Source: Planoprotostelium fungivorum | Taxonomy: Eukaryota > Evosea > Variosea > Cavosteliida > Cavosteliaceae | DNA length: 64,000 nt | Direction: 5' to 3' | Assembly (NCBI GenBank): GCA_003024175.1 | Contig: MDYQ01000127.1 | Location: 17,156-81,155, forward strand | Shown: in pieces, positions 10,354 through 21,438 of the stretch | Position numbering within the stretch: position 1 is the first letter of the stretch | Layout: every line of letters starts with the position of its first letter | Notes under the pieces: model-generated | Seen by the model: the letters and a program-made list of their open reading frames with translations, nothing else | What the model was told of the DNA's origin: nothing | The model's database searches: none | Position numbers and translations under genes: made by a program

Positions 10354-12281
10354 GAAGATGATGAGATCTGATGATGTCGTGTGTTGACGATGATGAGGCG
10401 AACACACCGGATGATTTCCCTGTCAGCCAAATGCGTGCGAAGGATCATCAGTAGAAGGTCTGGCTCCGCAGAGACATCACGTCTTTCGAGCTCGACGGTG
10501 ATCGCGTCGATGATGACGAGTGCCTTGTGGTTTTCGTAAACCTGAGTCCGTGATCAGTCCAAAATTCCCCCTGTACAGAGAAACATATATGGGTGGGTGG
10601 GAGACCTTTCGCTTCGAATTGAAAAACGACAAGATTTCTATCGTGTGCAATCGTATGATGTCGTCGTTTTCGATATGGAAGCTGTATGGTGCGATAGAGA
10701 ACGAAATGATTTCTCGATAATAACCGTGAAGAAGCATCGTTCTATAGTCGACATGTACTTTTCGAAGAAAATATGTTATGTTTTTCGGTGAATGAAAGAT
10801 ATCTAACGTCTATTTATCAAATATATTTTTCCGCTCAGATCTCCAGCATCCGATGGACAACAGAACACAGGATCTCATCCAACTCCTCCAGATATCTGAA
10901 TTCAACCGCCGGCTCAGAGCGGAAGACCTATGTTATCTGATGCGTGTGCCGTACCATTCGGGAATTCATAGCACACGATCCCGTCTTCGATCGAACAGTG
11001 TGGAAGAGGAAGAGCCTTGCCAGAGATTTCACTTCCTGGCCCAGACAATATCAGAAGACATAGGGAACGCTAGCTCGAGCGAGGAGGAAGAGAAAGTCCT
11101 CGAAACCTGAAAGAAGACAATGTATAGCCTGGACAGCTCCACGGACTCCCTTGAAATCATGGAGGATATCAGCAAGGAAGAAATGAGCAAAAAGTTTTGG
11201 AAGCAGCTGTACGGCAGCTGGTTCGAAGAAATGATTCGGTTTTTCCGGTTGGTAGTCAAATGGTGCATTGAGAATGGATCACTTCTCTCCCGACTACTGG
11301 AATATGCATGACAAAAAAATTAGTGATCCAAATGGGTGGACACCAACCAGAAAAACCAAATCAAATGATTACGATTACGAATATTTATTCTCAAAGTTTT
11401 CCCGATTTATGCAGGAATGCCCCCCGATTTGGGGCGGAGAGAGTTGAGAACTAGGTATCCCATTGTCTGGAATTCCTCGCTGGATTCAGCTGTAGTAGGT
11501 GGTGGGATCTAACCCCGTGAGACCCCCTTGGAGCTGTCGATATACGGCGGAACTGAAATTAAGCCTGTCAACTAAATCTAGATTGTCCCTGGCTTCGACG
11601 GTCAGTACGCAGTGAGGAGGGTCGAAAAAGATCCGGCGGAGAAGATCACAGATTTACGGTATCCTAATGTACTGTTGCCATAGGAGGCTCGGTTGGTTAA
11701 CGTGCGAGAGTTGAGCCCGTGAGTGTTCCCCATTTGGTCTTATTGTCTTACAGACATTCTTTAGAAAGAAGTTTTCTCTGCAGTGGATTGATCACCCCAA
11801 TTGCTGTGGAACTGACCGTGCTGACATCGATGTTGAATACATGTAGATGGGGTATGACGTTCCTCGAAAGCAATAAGTCGAGCAGTATCGTGAGGGGAGC
11901 GTCATTCTCAGTCTCACCGACATGAGGGTGCAACACACGCTATAGGAGGTGGAGGAAGGAAGGGGTGGCGATGATGAACCGACACCGGCCGCGGAGCTGC
12001 GATATCCCATAGAAGGAGAGAGGCAACAGGCAGTGTATGGTCTTCCCGTGTGGACGGATGCGACGAGATGCATTCTCGATGAACACGAACGATCGACTCT
12101 GTAAATTGGTGGAACTTGTACAAAGTGATGCTACTGAGACTCGGTGGTCGTAAATATTAATGCTCGGTTTGTCGTACTGTCATCATGATATATATCATGA
12201 TGATTGAGTCGATCGCGTGATCTCTGATGATGAAGCGAGAATTTCTATTTACACATTGATTCGTTCTGTTGTCTTGTGAAG
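10354..12281. other. Gene-poor stretch with one unexplained reading frame
   Basis: No conserved gene was recognised here. On the plus strand, 10853-11110 (MDNRTQDLIQLLQISEFNRR onward, acidic end SSSEEEEKVLET) and 11120-11311 (YSLDSSTDSLEIMEDISKEE onward) lie in the same frame. They are separated only by one TGA codon at 11108-11110 and nine bases. This could be a decayed gene, a readthrough gene or chance. The segment 11330-12130 is AT-richer in parts and has no convincing frame. A 24-bp palindrome sits at 12180-12203. Confidence 0.4.
12180..12203. repeat. Perfect 24-bp palindrome
   Basis: Positions 12180-12203 read identically on both strands (TCATCATGATAT followed by its complement). The palindrome lies about 80 bp before the rearranged KNL1 copy begins. 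Palindromes of this type can extrude as cruciforms and promote breakage. Confidence 0.9.
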
Positions 12282-12553
12282 GGGTCGTCGCATCATGTTG
12301 TCTTCAGTTAATCGAGCCGGATCTGATCTCGAGATTATCTACAACGCAGGATGGGCGAAACAATGATCTCCGATACTCATGCAATAGAAGAGATTGCATT
12401 CCCCTTGAAGAGATAGAGTGAGTGTTAGAGGAAAATGCGACATCTGAATGCGGCACCGCGGAAGAAACCACGATTCAGCAGTTGAATGGAAAGGTCTTTG
12501 AGCTGATCGATGACAAGATCGAGATGAACAACGGAACTATGCTGAGAGTGTCT
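12282..12553 (+). pseudogene. Rearranged KNL1 fragment
   Basis: The first part matches the reverse complement of about 8105-7860 (promoter, exon 1, intron 1) with many changes and internal deletions. From 12467 it matches the coding stretch TIQQLNGKVFELID (about 7550-7505). It then jumps directly, at GATCGATG|ACAAGATCGAG, to the last exon (HKIEMNNGTVLRVS, about 6813-6775), omitting everything between. Intron 1 remnants show it is not a clean retrocopy. It is not translatable as a whole. Confidence 0.75.
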
Positions 12554-13032
12554 CTGCACTGAGGATGTGAGATACTCACTACTCAAGCTCTATCCAATGA
12601 CGTCTATCCTCACACAACACAACACATGATATCCACCTATGAAAAGGAGAGAAGAAGAGAAGAATCATCATACACCAAGTTTATAAGAAGATCTCTTCCA
12701 TACTCTGTAGGAGATTTGTCAAGGTCAAGAAGGGTGCCGAGTTGATCTGCAGCTTCAGCTCATCGAACGGCCGATCGATAGTTCCCGTCAACTCTAACAC
12801 TTGCAGTCTAGAGTGGCTCTGTGGATAGTCGTGGGCTGTTGACTCACAACCGTGCAGATTCAGCCACTAAAGATGACGACTCGGTTCCACCGTCAGACGG
12901 AAGCAAGAGCGTTGAGTGTTTATTCAGGTACAGTATGCCTCATCTCTATCAGCCTTGTCGTTCTGCTGATGGTGCGTACACACGTCGATCTGTCAGGAGG
13001 AGCGACACGACCTTGCTGTGATCATGTTTGAC
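12554..13032 (+). repeat. Composite duplicated block: KNL1 3' end (direct) plus ankyrin segment (inverted)
   Basis: Positions 12554-12833 repeat 6481-6760 in direct orientation almost without change. Positions 12834-13032 are the reverse complement of 6480-6283 and are visibly more diverged. The two halves are adjacent at both loci but in opposite relative orientation. Confidence 0.88.
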
Positions 13033-14000
13033 TGCTTTCTGGATGGCCTCGTTATCTCTTGCTGATGGATCGACCTTTGGATGGGCCAATAGAAGTCTTA
13101 CAACCTCATCATGTCCGTACTTCGAAGCCCCTCTGATGGCCTCGTTGTCCTGTGCCGATGGATCCACTCGAGGGTCAGCTAGCAGAGCACGTACGAGTTG
13201 AATGCAGCCATTGATGGCAGCATATCGGATCGTGTAGTTATCTACTATTGATGGATCTGCCAGCGGATGGGCCATCAGGCGACGCTCGATCGCCTGAGCG
13301 TCATCACGTCCGTCTGACCTGTCTCTCTGCAGAGTATCTCCTCCCATGCTGCTCTCTGCTGTAGCTCCAAGTACATCCTTGCCATCCTTTTGTCTGCTAC
13401 CGGCAAAGCATCTCTGATGATCTCGCTGACCCATGCAGATGGACCCACGAGGGGATGGGACAGCAGAAGCTTAACGGTTTTGGTGCGGCTTTTTTCTACT
13501 GCGAATCTGATGGCATTATCGCCCACTTTCGATGGGTCCACACGAGGATCGATGAAGAGAAGTCTGACCATCTCACAATTACCCTCTTTTGATGCGTTGA
13601 TGAGGGCCTCGTTGTTCCTTGCTGATGGATCCACACGAGCAGCTTGAGCAACGAATGACCGTTTCTCATTGACGATGATGTGATGATGACCTTGTTGTGT
13701 CTATCGGATGGATCCACACGAGGGTCGCCAAGAGTAGTTGTACTACTTTATCTTCCAAGGAAGGACACAGCTCTTCTGATGGCCTTATGTTCTGATCTGA
13801 TGGATCGACACGACTATCTGCTAAGAGAAGTCTGACCAACTCATGATTGTGATTTTCCGATGCGTTGACGATGGTTTCGTTGTCCTCATCTGATGGGTTC
13901 AAGACGTTGTTGAGGGTCGACACGAGTCTGGATGTCATCAGCAGATGAGATGGTGCGAGGATGCAATCTTTGTGTTTGTGATGTTTATTTCGATTCGAGA
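12949..14000 (-). pseudogene. Ankyrin-repeat gene, probably decayed
   Basis: Reading down from about 14000, several ankyrin units are recognisable: ENHNHELVRLLLADSRVDPS, LLFIDPRVDPSKVGDNAIRF, LVRALLADPRVDPSAQDNEA, EVVRLLLAHPKVDPSARDNE and the final HDHSKVVSLLLTDRRV. The repeat spacing, with VDPS and DNEAI blocks, is that of large amoebal ankyrin families. The units fall in different frames (about 14067-13666, 13717-13496, 13634-13275, 13434-12949). The breaks lack good splice signals, so a pseudogene is likelier than a spliced gene. The last unit lies inside the duplicated block. Confidence 0.6.
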
Positions 14001-14056
14001 TAATCTTGGTCGCGAATGAGCCATCTGACGAATTCACCGTTGACCGTACGAAGGGT

Positions 14057-14602
14057 CTATGGTGCATTCAGTTGGAGGACGGATGAGGGAGAGATCGTCA
14101 TCACCTTTGCGATGGTGCCCGTGATTCCGTCTTTCAGATGAACATTGCCTCCCCACCTCTCTTCCAATCGTGTGACTTTATCATCTTTGTTGAGGGTGAC
14201 TAAGATGGTGGAGTTGATGGTCTTTGAGAAACCGGTCACTCGAAACACCCACCTTTGTAATTGTTAATGGAATGAAGAGGTGAGCTGTGAGACGAAATGA
14301 ATCTCACTTGGTCGAAATGTCCATCAGAAGAACCGGACCTTCTGTGTTGGTCGTGATGACGGTAGGGATCGATTCGGAAAAGATCTTGGGCAGCGAGTAG
14401 AATGCAGATTTGATCGAGTCTAAATCCTTCGAATACTGAAGAGGATCTTCAAACTCTGCATCCTCTGTGAAGTGTCTGAGGACATTCAGTGGGACTGTTC
14501 GGTGGACGATTCGAACCTGAATGTGGCAGGTGTGGCTTTAGACGAGTAGAGAGTCACTACGTCGTCGACGATCTCTTGTCTGATGGTGTTGGTAGCGCTC
14601 AT
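14057..14602 (-). CDS. Small NTF2-like/SnoaL-like domain protein
   Basis: There are three exons. The start is MSATNTIRQEIVDD at 14602. A 46-nt intron (GTAGTG to TTCAG) joins in phase 0 to VRIVHRTVPLNVLRHFTEDA and EFEDPLQYSKDLDSIKSAF. A second intron joins KWVFRVTGFSKTINSTILVT, with the stop at 14057. The order of elements (helices, then a tract like 'DAEFEDP', then curved strands with RLEERWGGNVHLKDGI) is that of the NTF2/SnoaL/DUF2358 fold. These proteins are small enzymes or ligand-binding modules. No catalytic residue can be assigned, so the function is unknown. Confidence 0.55.
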
Positions 14603-14865
14603 GTTTCGTGTGTTTTGTTCGTTCGTGTCGGAGTGACTGGTAAAATCAAGTGAAATCTCCTTATTTTGGGATCGGCCATCATCCCAATAAAAAACAATAA
14701 AATGATGATCACCAGAGGCACGCTGGCTATTCATCACACTGCATAGAGGGGAATAGAAATGTGGATCATAGTCTCAGAGAGTGACGAATGTTAAGAACTT
14801 CAATGATCATCGGATCAGCCGATGAAGACATTGTGAGACAAGAACAGAACGACTTTTTACATATT

Positions 14866-17800
14866 TCAATCCAAGACCGATTGGAAGTTCGATGCGAAGC
14901 AGACTTCACATGCATCTCTATCCTGCAAGCACCTCTCGTGATATGCATGGCCACATGTGAAGACCTGTGTCACGTCAGCACGAACTCCACCTCGCATCAT
15001 CGTACCTGAATCGATCCAAGAGAGGTCGTGCTCGTGTTATACGAACACAGTGGACAAGAAGAAGGGACGTAGAGAGATCCCCAATGCAGAGCTCCCTCTT
15101 CGTACCATCTCATGCTGGTGAAGCCCTCCTCTAACGTCTCCACTCGATCGTTCTTCTCTCCCCTGAGGTCTCTCTGCAGGAGTTGAACGATCTGAGGCGG
15201 CACGAAAGGTGATCGGGGCGAGTAGTAGTAGGTATTAAGAGTCTCCAGCAGCTCATGCGTCGTGTCGTCCTTCTCCCTCTCCAATCGTGACACTTCGACC
15301 AACTTCCGCAGGGAAGACACCGGGATGAGATCGTGATGATGATGGTGTCCCTCGATGAGCTGCAGGGTCTGATGAGACCCGAGACAGGTCATCATGACGT
15401 CTAAGACGAGCTCCAGATTGATGTCCGTCTCTTCTTCTCCCCTCTCTCTCGTGGCGTTCAGCATGAGGGATAGAACGTGATTCCAATCGTATCGGTCGTG
15501 GTGTCCTCTAACGAGCCTCATGAAGGTGTCGGTGTCGTCCATGGCCAAGATGAGGTCCACCGCTTTCCTCCACTGTGTCGATTGGAGGTACAGTTGAACT
15601 AGGCCGGAGAAGAAGGCGTACTTTTCAAAGAGGACGACGACTTGTATGTCGTCGTAGGGGTACCTCTCCTTGTTGGTGATGATCCTCATGATCTCATCGC
15701 CGTGCTTCCATTTCGCCTCGTGCGCTTTTCTCTTCGGTCGCACGCCTTCGGTGGGATGATAGTGGCAGTGGTCTTCCAGTGTCGGTGCTCCATCTATGAG
15801 ATTGCATTCGAGGTACAAGTGCAGTAACTGAACGTCCCTCTCTGCCTCCGGATGGTACCGAAAGAGAGAAGAGATGTACTGCAGAAGAGTCCCCACGTTG
15901 GGAGAGGCAGACAACGGCTTGAACGACATTGGATCGTAATGAACAGCCTCTAAGACGTTCCAAGGTGAGATGTGAGGGTACTGCAGGACGCAGTAGTCGA
16001 TGGTGTGGGAAGCCAAGTGTTCGATGAGAGAGGGAAGGTGATTGATGGTGACGATGAGGTTGTTGCTCTTCTGGAGGGTACGCAGGGCCTGGCGGTAGTT
16101 CTCCGCAGCCAAGTGTCCGGCCACCTTCTCGTTCTGGTTGTCCGTCGATTGGACTTCGGTGGAGGTGCATGACTTTAGAGTGGAGACTCCTTGTCTGTAT
16201 TCTCGTATGAAATAGTGGACGACTTGTTTCATCTTGTTCTGGTTGGAGACAGAGAAGGTTCTCAAGTGATGGAGTGTGCCCCAGTGCTGCCGGACGAATT
16301 CGAGCACTTGTCCTTCTTCCATCGTCCGTTGTGATATCTTCATCTCGAGGTAAGATGTCATGAGTTCGGTCTTCCATTGGGCGGGGATGTGGGGAGATGT
16401 CTCGTTGTAGACGTGGTCCTTCCATTTCTCCAATCGGTGGATCATTCCTTTCGTTTGGACGATGCCACTCTCGTTGTTCCTTCTAAAGGCTTCTAGCTCC
16501 CTGTACACTCTGTTCGTCTCTTCTTTCATCTCATCCTCTACACTTGTCTCCTTGTCTGTCTCCTTCCTTGAATCCGTATTGCTCGTTGTAGATGATTTCT
16601 TCTCTTCTCTCCTCTCTTGTGACTGCTTGTAGAATGAGTTGGGTCACGTGACCATCACAATCGATTCATCTTCATGTCCTCTTATTCAGATGAAGAGACT
16701 CACCTTAACGGGTAAGGCATCATAACTGACAATCAACGGTGTAGAGTGAGCCCCCTGTGGCGAGAGGATCTCAGCCATCTTCGTTCTCTTCGTTCTCTTC
16801 TTCTTCTTCCTCTCCACGAGCGGTGTTACATTCTCTGGCTCAGGAAAGGCTTCGTTGGTCAAGTCGGGCAGCGGCTCTTCTCTGTCCTTGTTTGCCTTGG
16901 TTTTCTCTTGTGAATCGTTCGAGCTTGTGTTCTTGTCTTCTGATTTGTTGATCAAGTCTTTTGGTATGGATGCGATGCTGGAGAGGATGGAAGATAGACT
17001 CGGAGGTGTTCCCACGTTGAAGCTGATTCCTGCTGTTTTCTCGAATCAGTCACGTTCATCATCAAGGTTGCTCATCGTCTCATCGTCTGTGAAATGAGAC
17101 AAGGAAGACTATACAGGATGATCGTTTGAGAATATAGAATGAAATGAAATAAAAGAGCTCACCCTGGGAAGGCATCGTGATGGAAGGAATTTCAATGTTG
17201 AAAGAAGAGGACAAGAGAGAAGAAGAGGAAGACAGGAGAGAAGAGGAAGACAGGAGAGAAGAGGAAGACAAGAGAGAAGAAGAAGGTGCTGGAGGAGGTG
17301 CCGGTGCGATTACCTCCTCCATGCTCATCACTCTCATCTGCTCTTCTCTCACGAACGGCAGCGTCAGCTGGATGAGAGAGTTGTTGGCGGACCCGTACAG
17401 TACGTACAATCGGTTTCCAATGGGACTGACTGAATGTATGGGGGAGCACTCCGTGTGAGATTTCAACACCGCCACCTTCTCCACGTCCAGCAGATGGATG
17501 GCCTCGCGATCGTAAGCGATGACGTGGGCAGAATCCACGGAGATCAGATGTGACAGCAGACTCCGATTGACCACGTCTAATTCTTCCCTCTCGTCCAATT
17601 TCGGCTTCTCTACAAAGTTGATGAAAGTTGGGGTCTTCGCTTGTATGGGGGCAGACAGGTTCATCGTCTTTAAGACTTGGGCCGTCTTACGGTCTGCCTT
17701 CCAGATTCGCCTGCGCGGACGAGAAGCCAAGATGAAGGTGTGGGTCTCTGTACCGTTGTCTGTCGTGATGTTCTCTCGGTGGAAGCAGGCTCCGTATCTT

Positions 17801-18585
17801 CCTTCTCGGAGTTGGTTACCGATCTGCATGGAGTTGTGTTGCATGATGTTGTAGATAAACGTCCTCGTCATGGTGGAGATGAGGAGTTGATCGAGGGAGA
17901 CGTCGAGTTGTACGATGGTGCTGTCGCAGCGGATGATGCTCTCCAGTTGGTATTGATTCGAGTTGATGAATCGTTTCGTCGTCACGATGTAGACCTATCG
18001 TGCGTGTCAGAAGAAGGTGATGATGGTCAACGTTTCTGATGTCGAACAAAGAGGGAAGAACGTCGATCGATGATGAAACATGAGAACGATCACCTCTCCA
18101 GAAGCTGTAGAAATGAATAGATATCTACCGTTGAATGGTGAGTGAGTGAGAGAGGGGCTGTTGACTTCACTTCCAGAACCCAATTCATTCGACCAGATCA
18201 TCCCCGTTAGTTCGCTGGTGACAGAACATCCACCCAACAACTTCTCCTTGTTCTTCTTCGCCACTTGATTCACCACTTGATTGTGTTCTATGACAAACAA
18301 TCCGTTCTTGGAGGTGGATACGGCTAGATACTGACCGTTGTTTGATAGAGCGAGGAAGTTTGTGGGCTCTCGTATCTCTTTGAGCGAAATGAGTGAGGCC
18401 AGTTTGAGAGTGGTCCGATGATACAAGTAGATACTGCCAGAATTCGTGCCTACGGCCAGCCAGTCTTGAGAGCAGCAGATACATGAGATCATGAGTCGAG
18501 AATGACCACCTCCTAGACCTATCTTAGAGGATACATCCTCATATTCGATTCGTATGGCCTCGTATGGCGTTTCTCCTTCCGACAT
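14866..18585 (-). CDS. HPS5/TECPR2-type beta-propeller with alpha-solenoid and C-terminal RING
   Basis: The start is probably MSEGETPYEAIRIEYEDV at 18585. The propeller matches HPS5 and TECPR2: VQLDVSLDQLLISTMTRTF, REGRYGACFH and ILASRPRRRIWKAD, against human HPS5 VQLDYLDGRLLISSLTRSF and YGACF. A Ser-rich linker follows (SSSSLLSSSSLL, encoded by an 18-bp repeat), then a basic disordered segment. The solenoid (YRQALRTLQKSNNLIVTINH; LVQLYLQSTQWRKAVDLILA) resembles VPS18 and HPS5. The last exon completes a RING: CPLC, then FTCGHAYHERC, then CEVC. Frame is kept across every intron from propeller to RING, so I model one gene. HPS5 is a BLOC-2 subunit; VPS18, with a RING, is in HOPS/CORVET. A role in endolysosomal trafficking is inferred. 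The alternative is two fused or adjacent genes. Confidence 0.72.
17196..17284 (-). repeat. 18-bp tandem repeat coding a Ser/Leu tract
   Basis: About five imperfect copies of an 18-bp unit (GAAGAGGAAGACAGGAGA on the plus strand) encode alternating Ser runs and Leu pairs. They lie in the linker between the propeller and the solenoid of the HPS5-like protein. Confidence 0.85.
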
Positions 18586-18701
18586 CCGTCGCGACAGCCA
18601 CGATGCTGACACAGAGGGTGATGTGTTGGGTTGTAGATAAGACGTAAACAAAAAAATGCAAATCTCAGTTTCAGGAAGAGAAACCGAAAGGAGAAGAGAT
18701 C

Positions 18702-19454
18702 ATGAGACCACTTACAGAGGAAGAGACGAAAGTCTTCTTTGAGAAGCTGACGAATTAGTGTGTATAGACGGAGGATAGTGCATCCCTTGATTGACATCAC
18801 ATCACAGCATCGGAAGAAACGTAGCCCATCTGGTAGACAGACCGAAGGACCCACATGTATTTAGATTACATAAGCAACGAGTCTATTATGTTAGGTGATG
18901 CATATCCTCTCTTCTCGTATCTGATTATCCATCCAGAGAGGAGGTAATGAGACAAGCTACTTCTATCGATAAGAAAGGTGAGATCCTCCTTTCTTTCCGT
19001 TGGACATTGTTGATGTATGAAAGGATTGATCAGTCTCGGCACATGTTTTGGAAAGTTTACGGGCAGTGGTAAATTCAAACTGCACGTCACGTGCCTGGAT
19101 TACCTATCACAGTACGCTCAATACAAAGTGTGGGTGAAGCCCTCCTCTGAAATGTCTGTGCTCTACGGCAACAACGTATACAAAGCTGGATTGGGAAGAA
19201 TCACAGAGAACACACCAAAGTACCAGGGAGTTGTTATCTACTCGATGAATGACACACCATTGGGTGAGCCGATCCATCACAATCACATGCTTCATATGTG
19301 GAGGCCCATCTGATGAAACTGAACGTGAGAAGGTTTTGGAACAACAGCGAGATCGACGCAAGAATGCCGTAAAGTGGATGTCAAACAAGTGGTCTGCTTC
19401 ACTCAGGGTGATGCCGGAGAATATCTGAGAGACGAAGACACGATCATGTCTTAA
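18702..19454 (+). CDS. NIP7: 60S ribosome biogenesis factor NIP7
   Basis: There are five exons with consistent phases. The start is [19 protein letters not shown], as in human NIP7. Then come [13 protein letters not shown] and [13 protein letters not shown], a short exon ([13 protein letters not shown]) and [20 protein letters not shown]. The PUA-like C-terminal domain is clear ([54 protein letters not shown]). The last exon is [20 protein letters not shown], ending [15 protein letters not shown]7 binds RNA through its PUA domain and is needed for pre-rRNA processing (ITS1/ITS2) in the nucleolus. The gene is head to head with the HPS5-like gene. The two start codons lie about 116 bp apart. 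Confidence 0.95.
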
Positions 19455-20021
19455 TACACTAGAAAGCGAAGAGTGGAAATTGAATGTGACGGAGTCTCTG
19501 TCTTTAAGTTGTCTCTCAACCTTGTAGTTTGGTGATGTCACTCGCCTCCTCGTGATACCTCACATCGATTGTCCACTCCGTTCTGACTGCTATGTTCGGT
19601 AGAGAGAGCTAGAGGTCCATCTCTGGAAATGGCCCGAGTCCTCTGTTGAAAGCCTAAGAGGCGGATGGCTCGTAGTTGCTGTGCTGAGCCTCGATCATGA
19701 AGTGTTCCCCTCCTCCTTACTGCCTACATTCAGTACCGGTCATCAGGTAGGTAATACGAGACAGGTGCGGAGGTGATGCTGCGGCATCATCTCAGCCACA
19801 GCGCCAGCCGAATCGACTATGAAGAGCCAGAGGCACTGAGAGCGAAAGTGCATATGTCATAATTGTTTACTTGCAGGGTGACGAAATAAAAGTTGCGTTA
19901 ATCAAAAGGCGTCCAGTTGTAATCGTGATGCACAATGAATCACACACATGATCGCATTGAGATCAATCTCAGCGGACCATCAGATGGTGGGTCGAAAGAA
20001 ATCGTGTGGATCGATTATTGA
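19455..20021. other. Intergenic, nothing recognised
   Basis: This 567-bp gap lies between NIP7 and the TFB1M-like gene, both on the plus strand. I found no long frame, tRNA fold or repeat. It should hold the NIP7 terminator and the downstream promoter, but I see no decisive signal. Confidence 0.5.

Positions 20022-21416
<1,395 letters not shown>

Positions 21417-21438
<22 letters not shown>

Noticed and set aside
15694-16425. Minus-strand frame of 243 codons rich in His, Arg and Pro
   Set aside because: It is an off-frame shadow of the solenoid exon of the HPS5-like gene. The other frame keeps solenoid-like pattern and joins to the RING.
14866-16529. Separate VPS18 gene
   Set aside because: The solenoid and RING resemble VPS18, but no start codon or promoter gap separates them from the HPS5-like propeller and all joins are in frame. 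It is kept as an alternative, not as a feature.
18585-18651. Start of the HPS5-like gene at 18651
   Set aside because: That codon is TTG, not ATG. The first in-frame ATG is at 18585, so I placed the start there.
19540-19760. Possible tRNA or other small RNA gene
   Set aside because: No cloverleaf with a GTTCRA-type T loop or Pol III boxes could be built here. The few GGTTCGA words elsewhere fall in coding exons.
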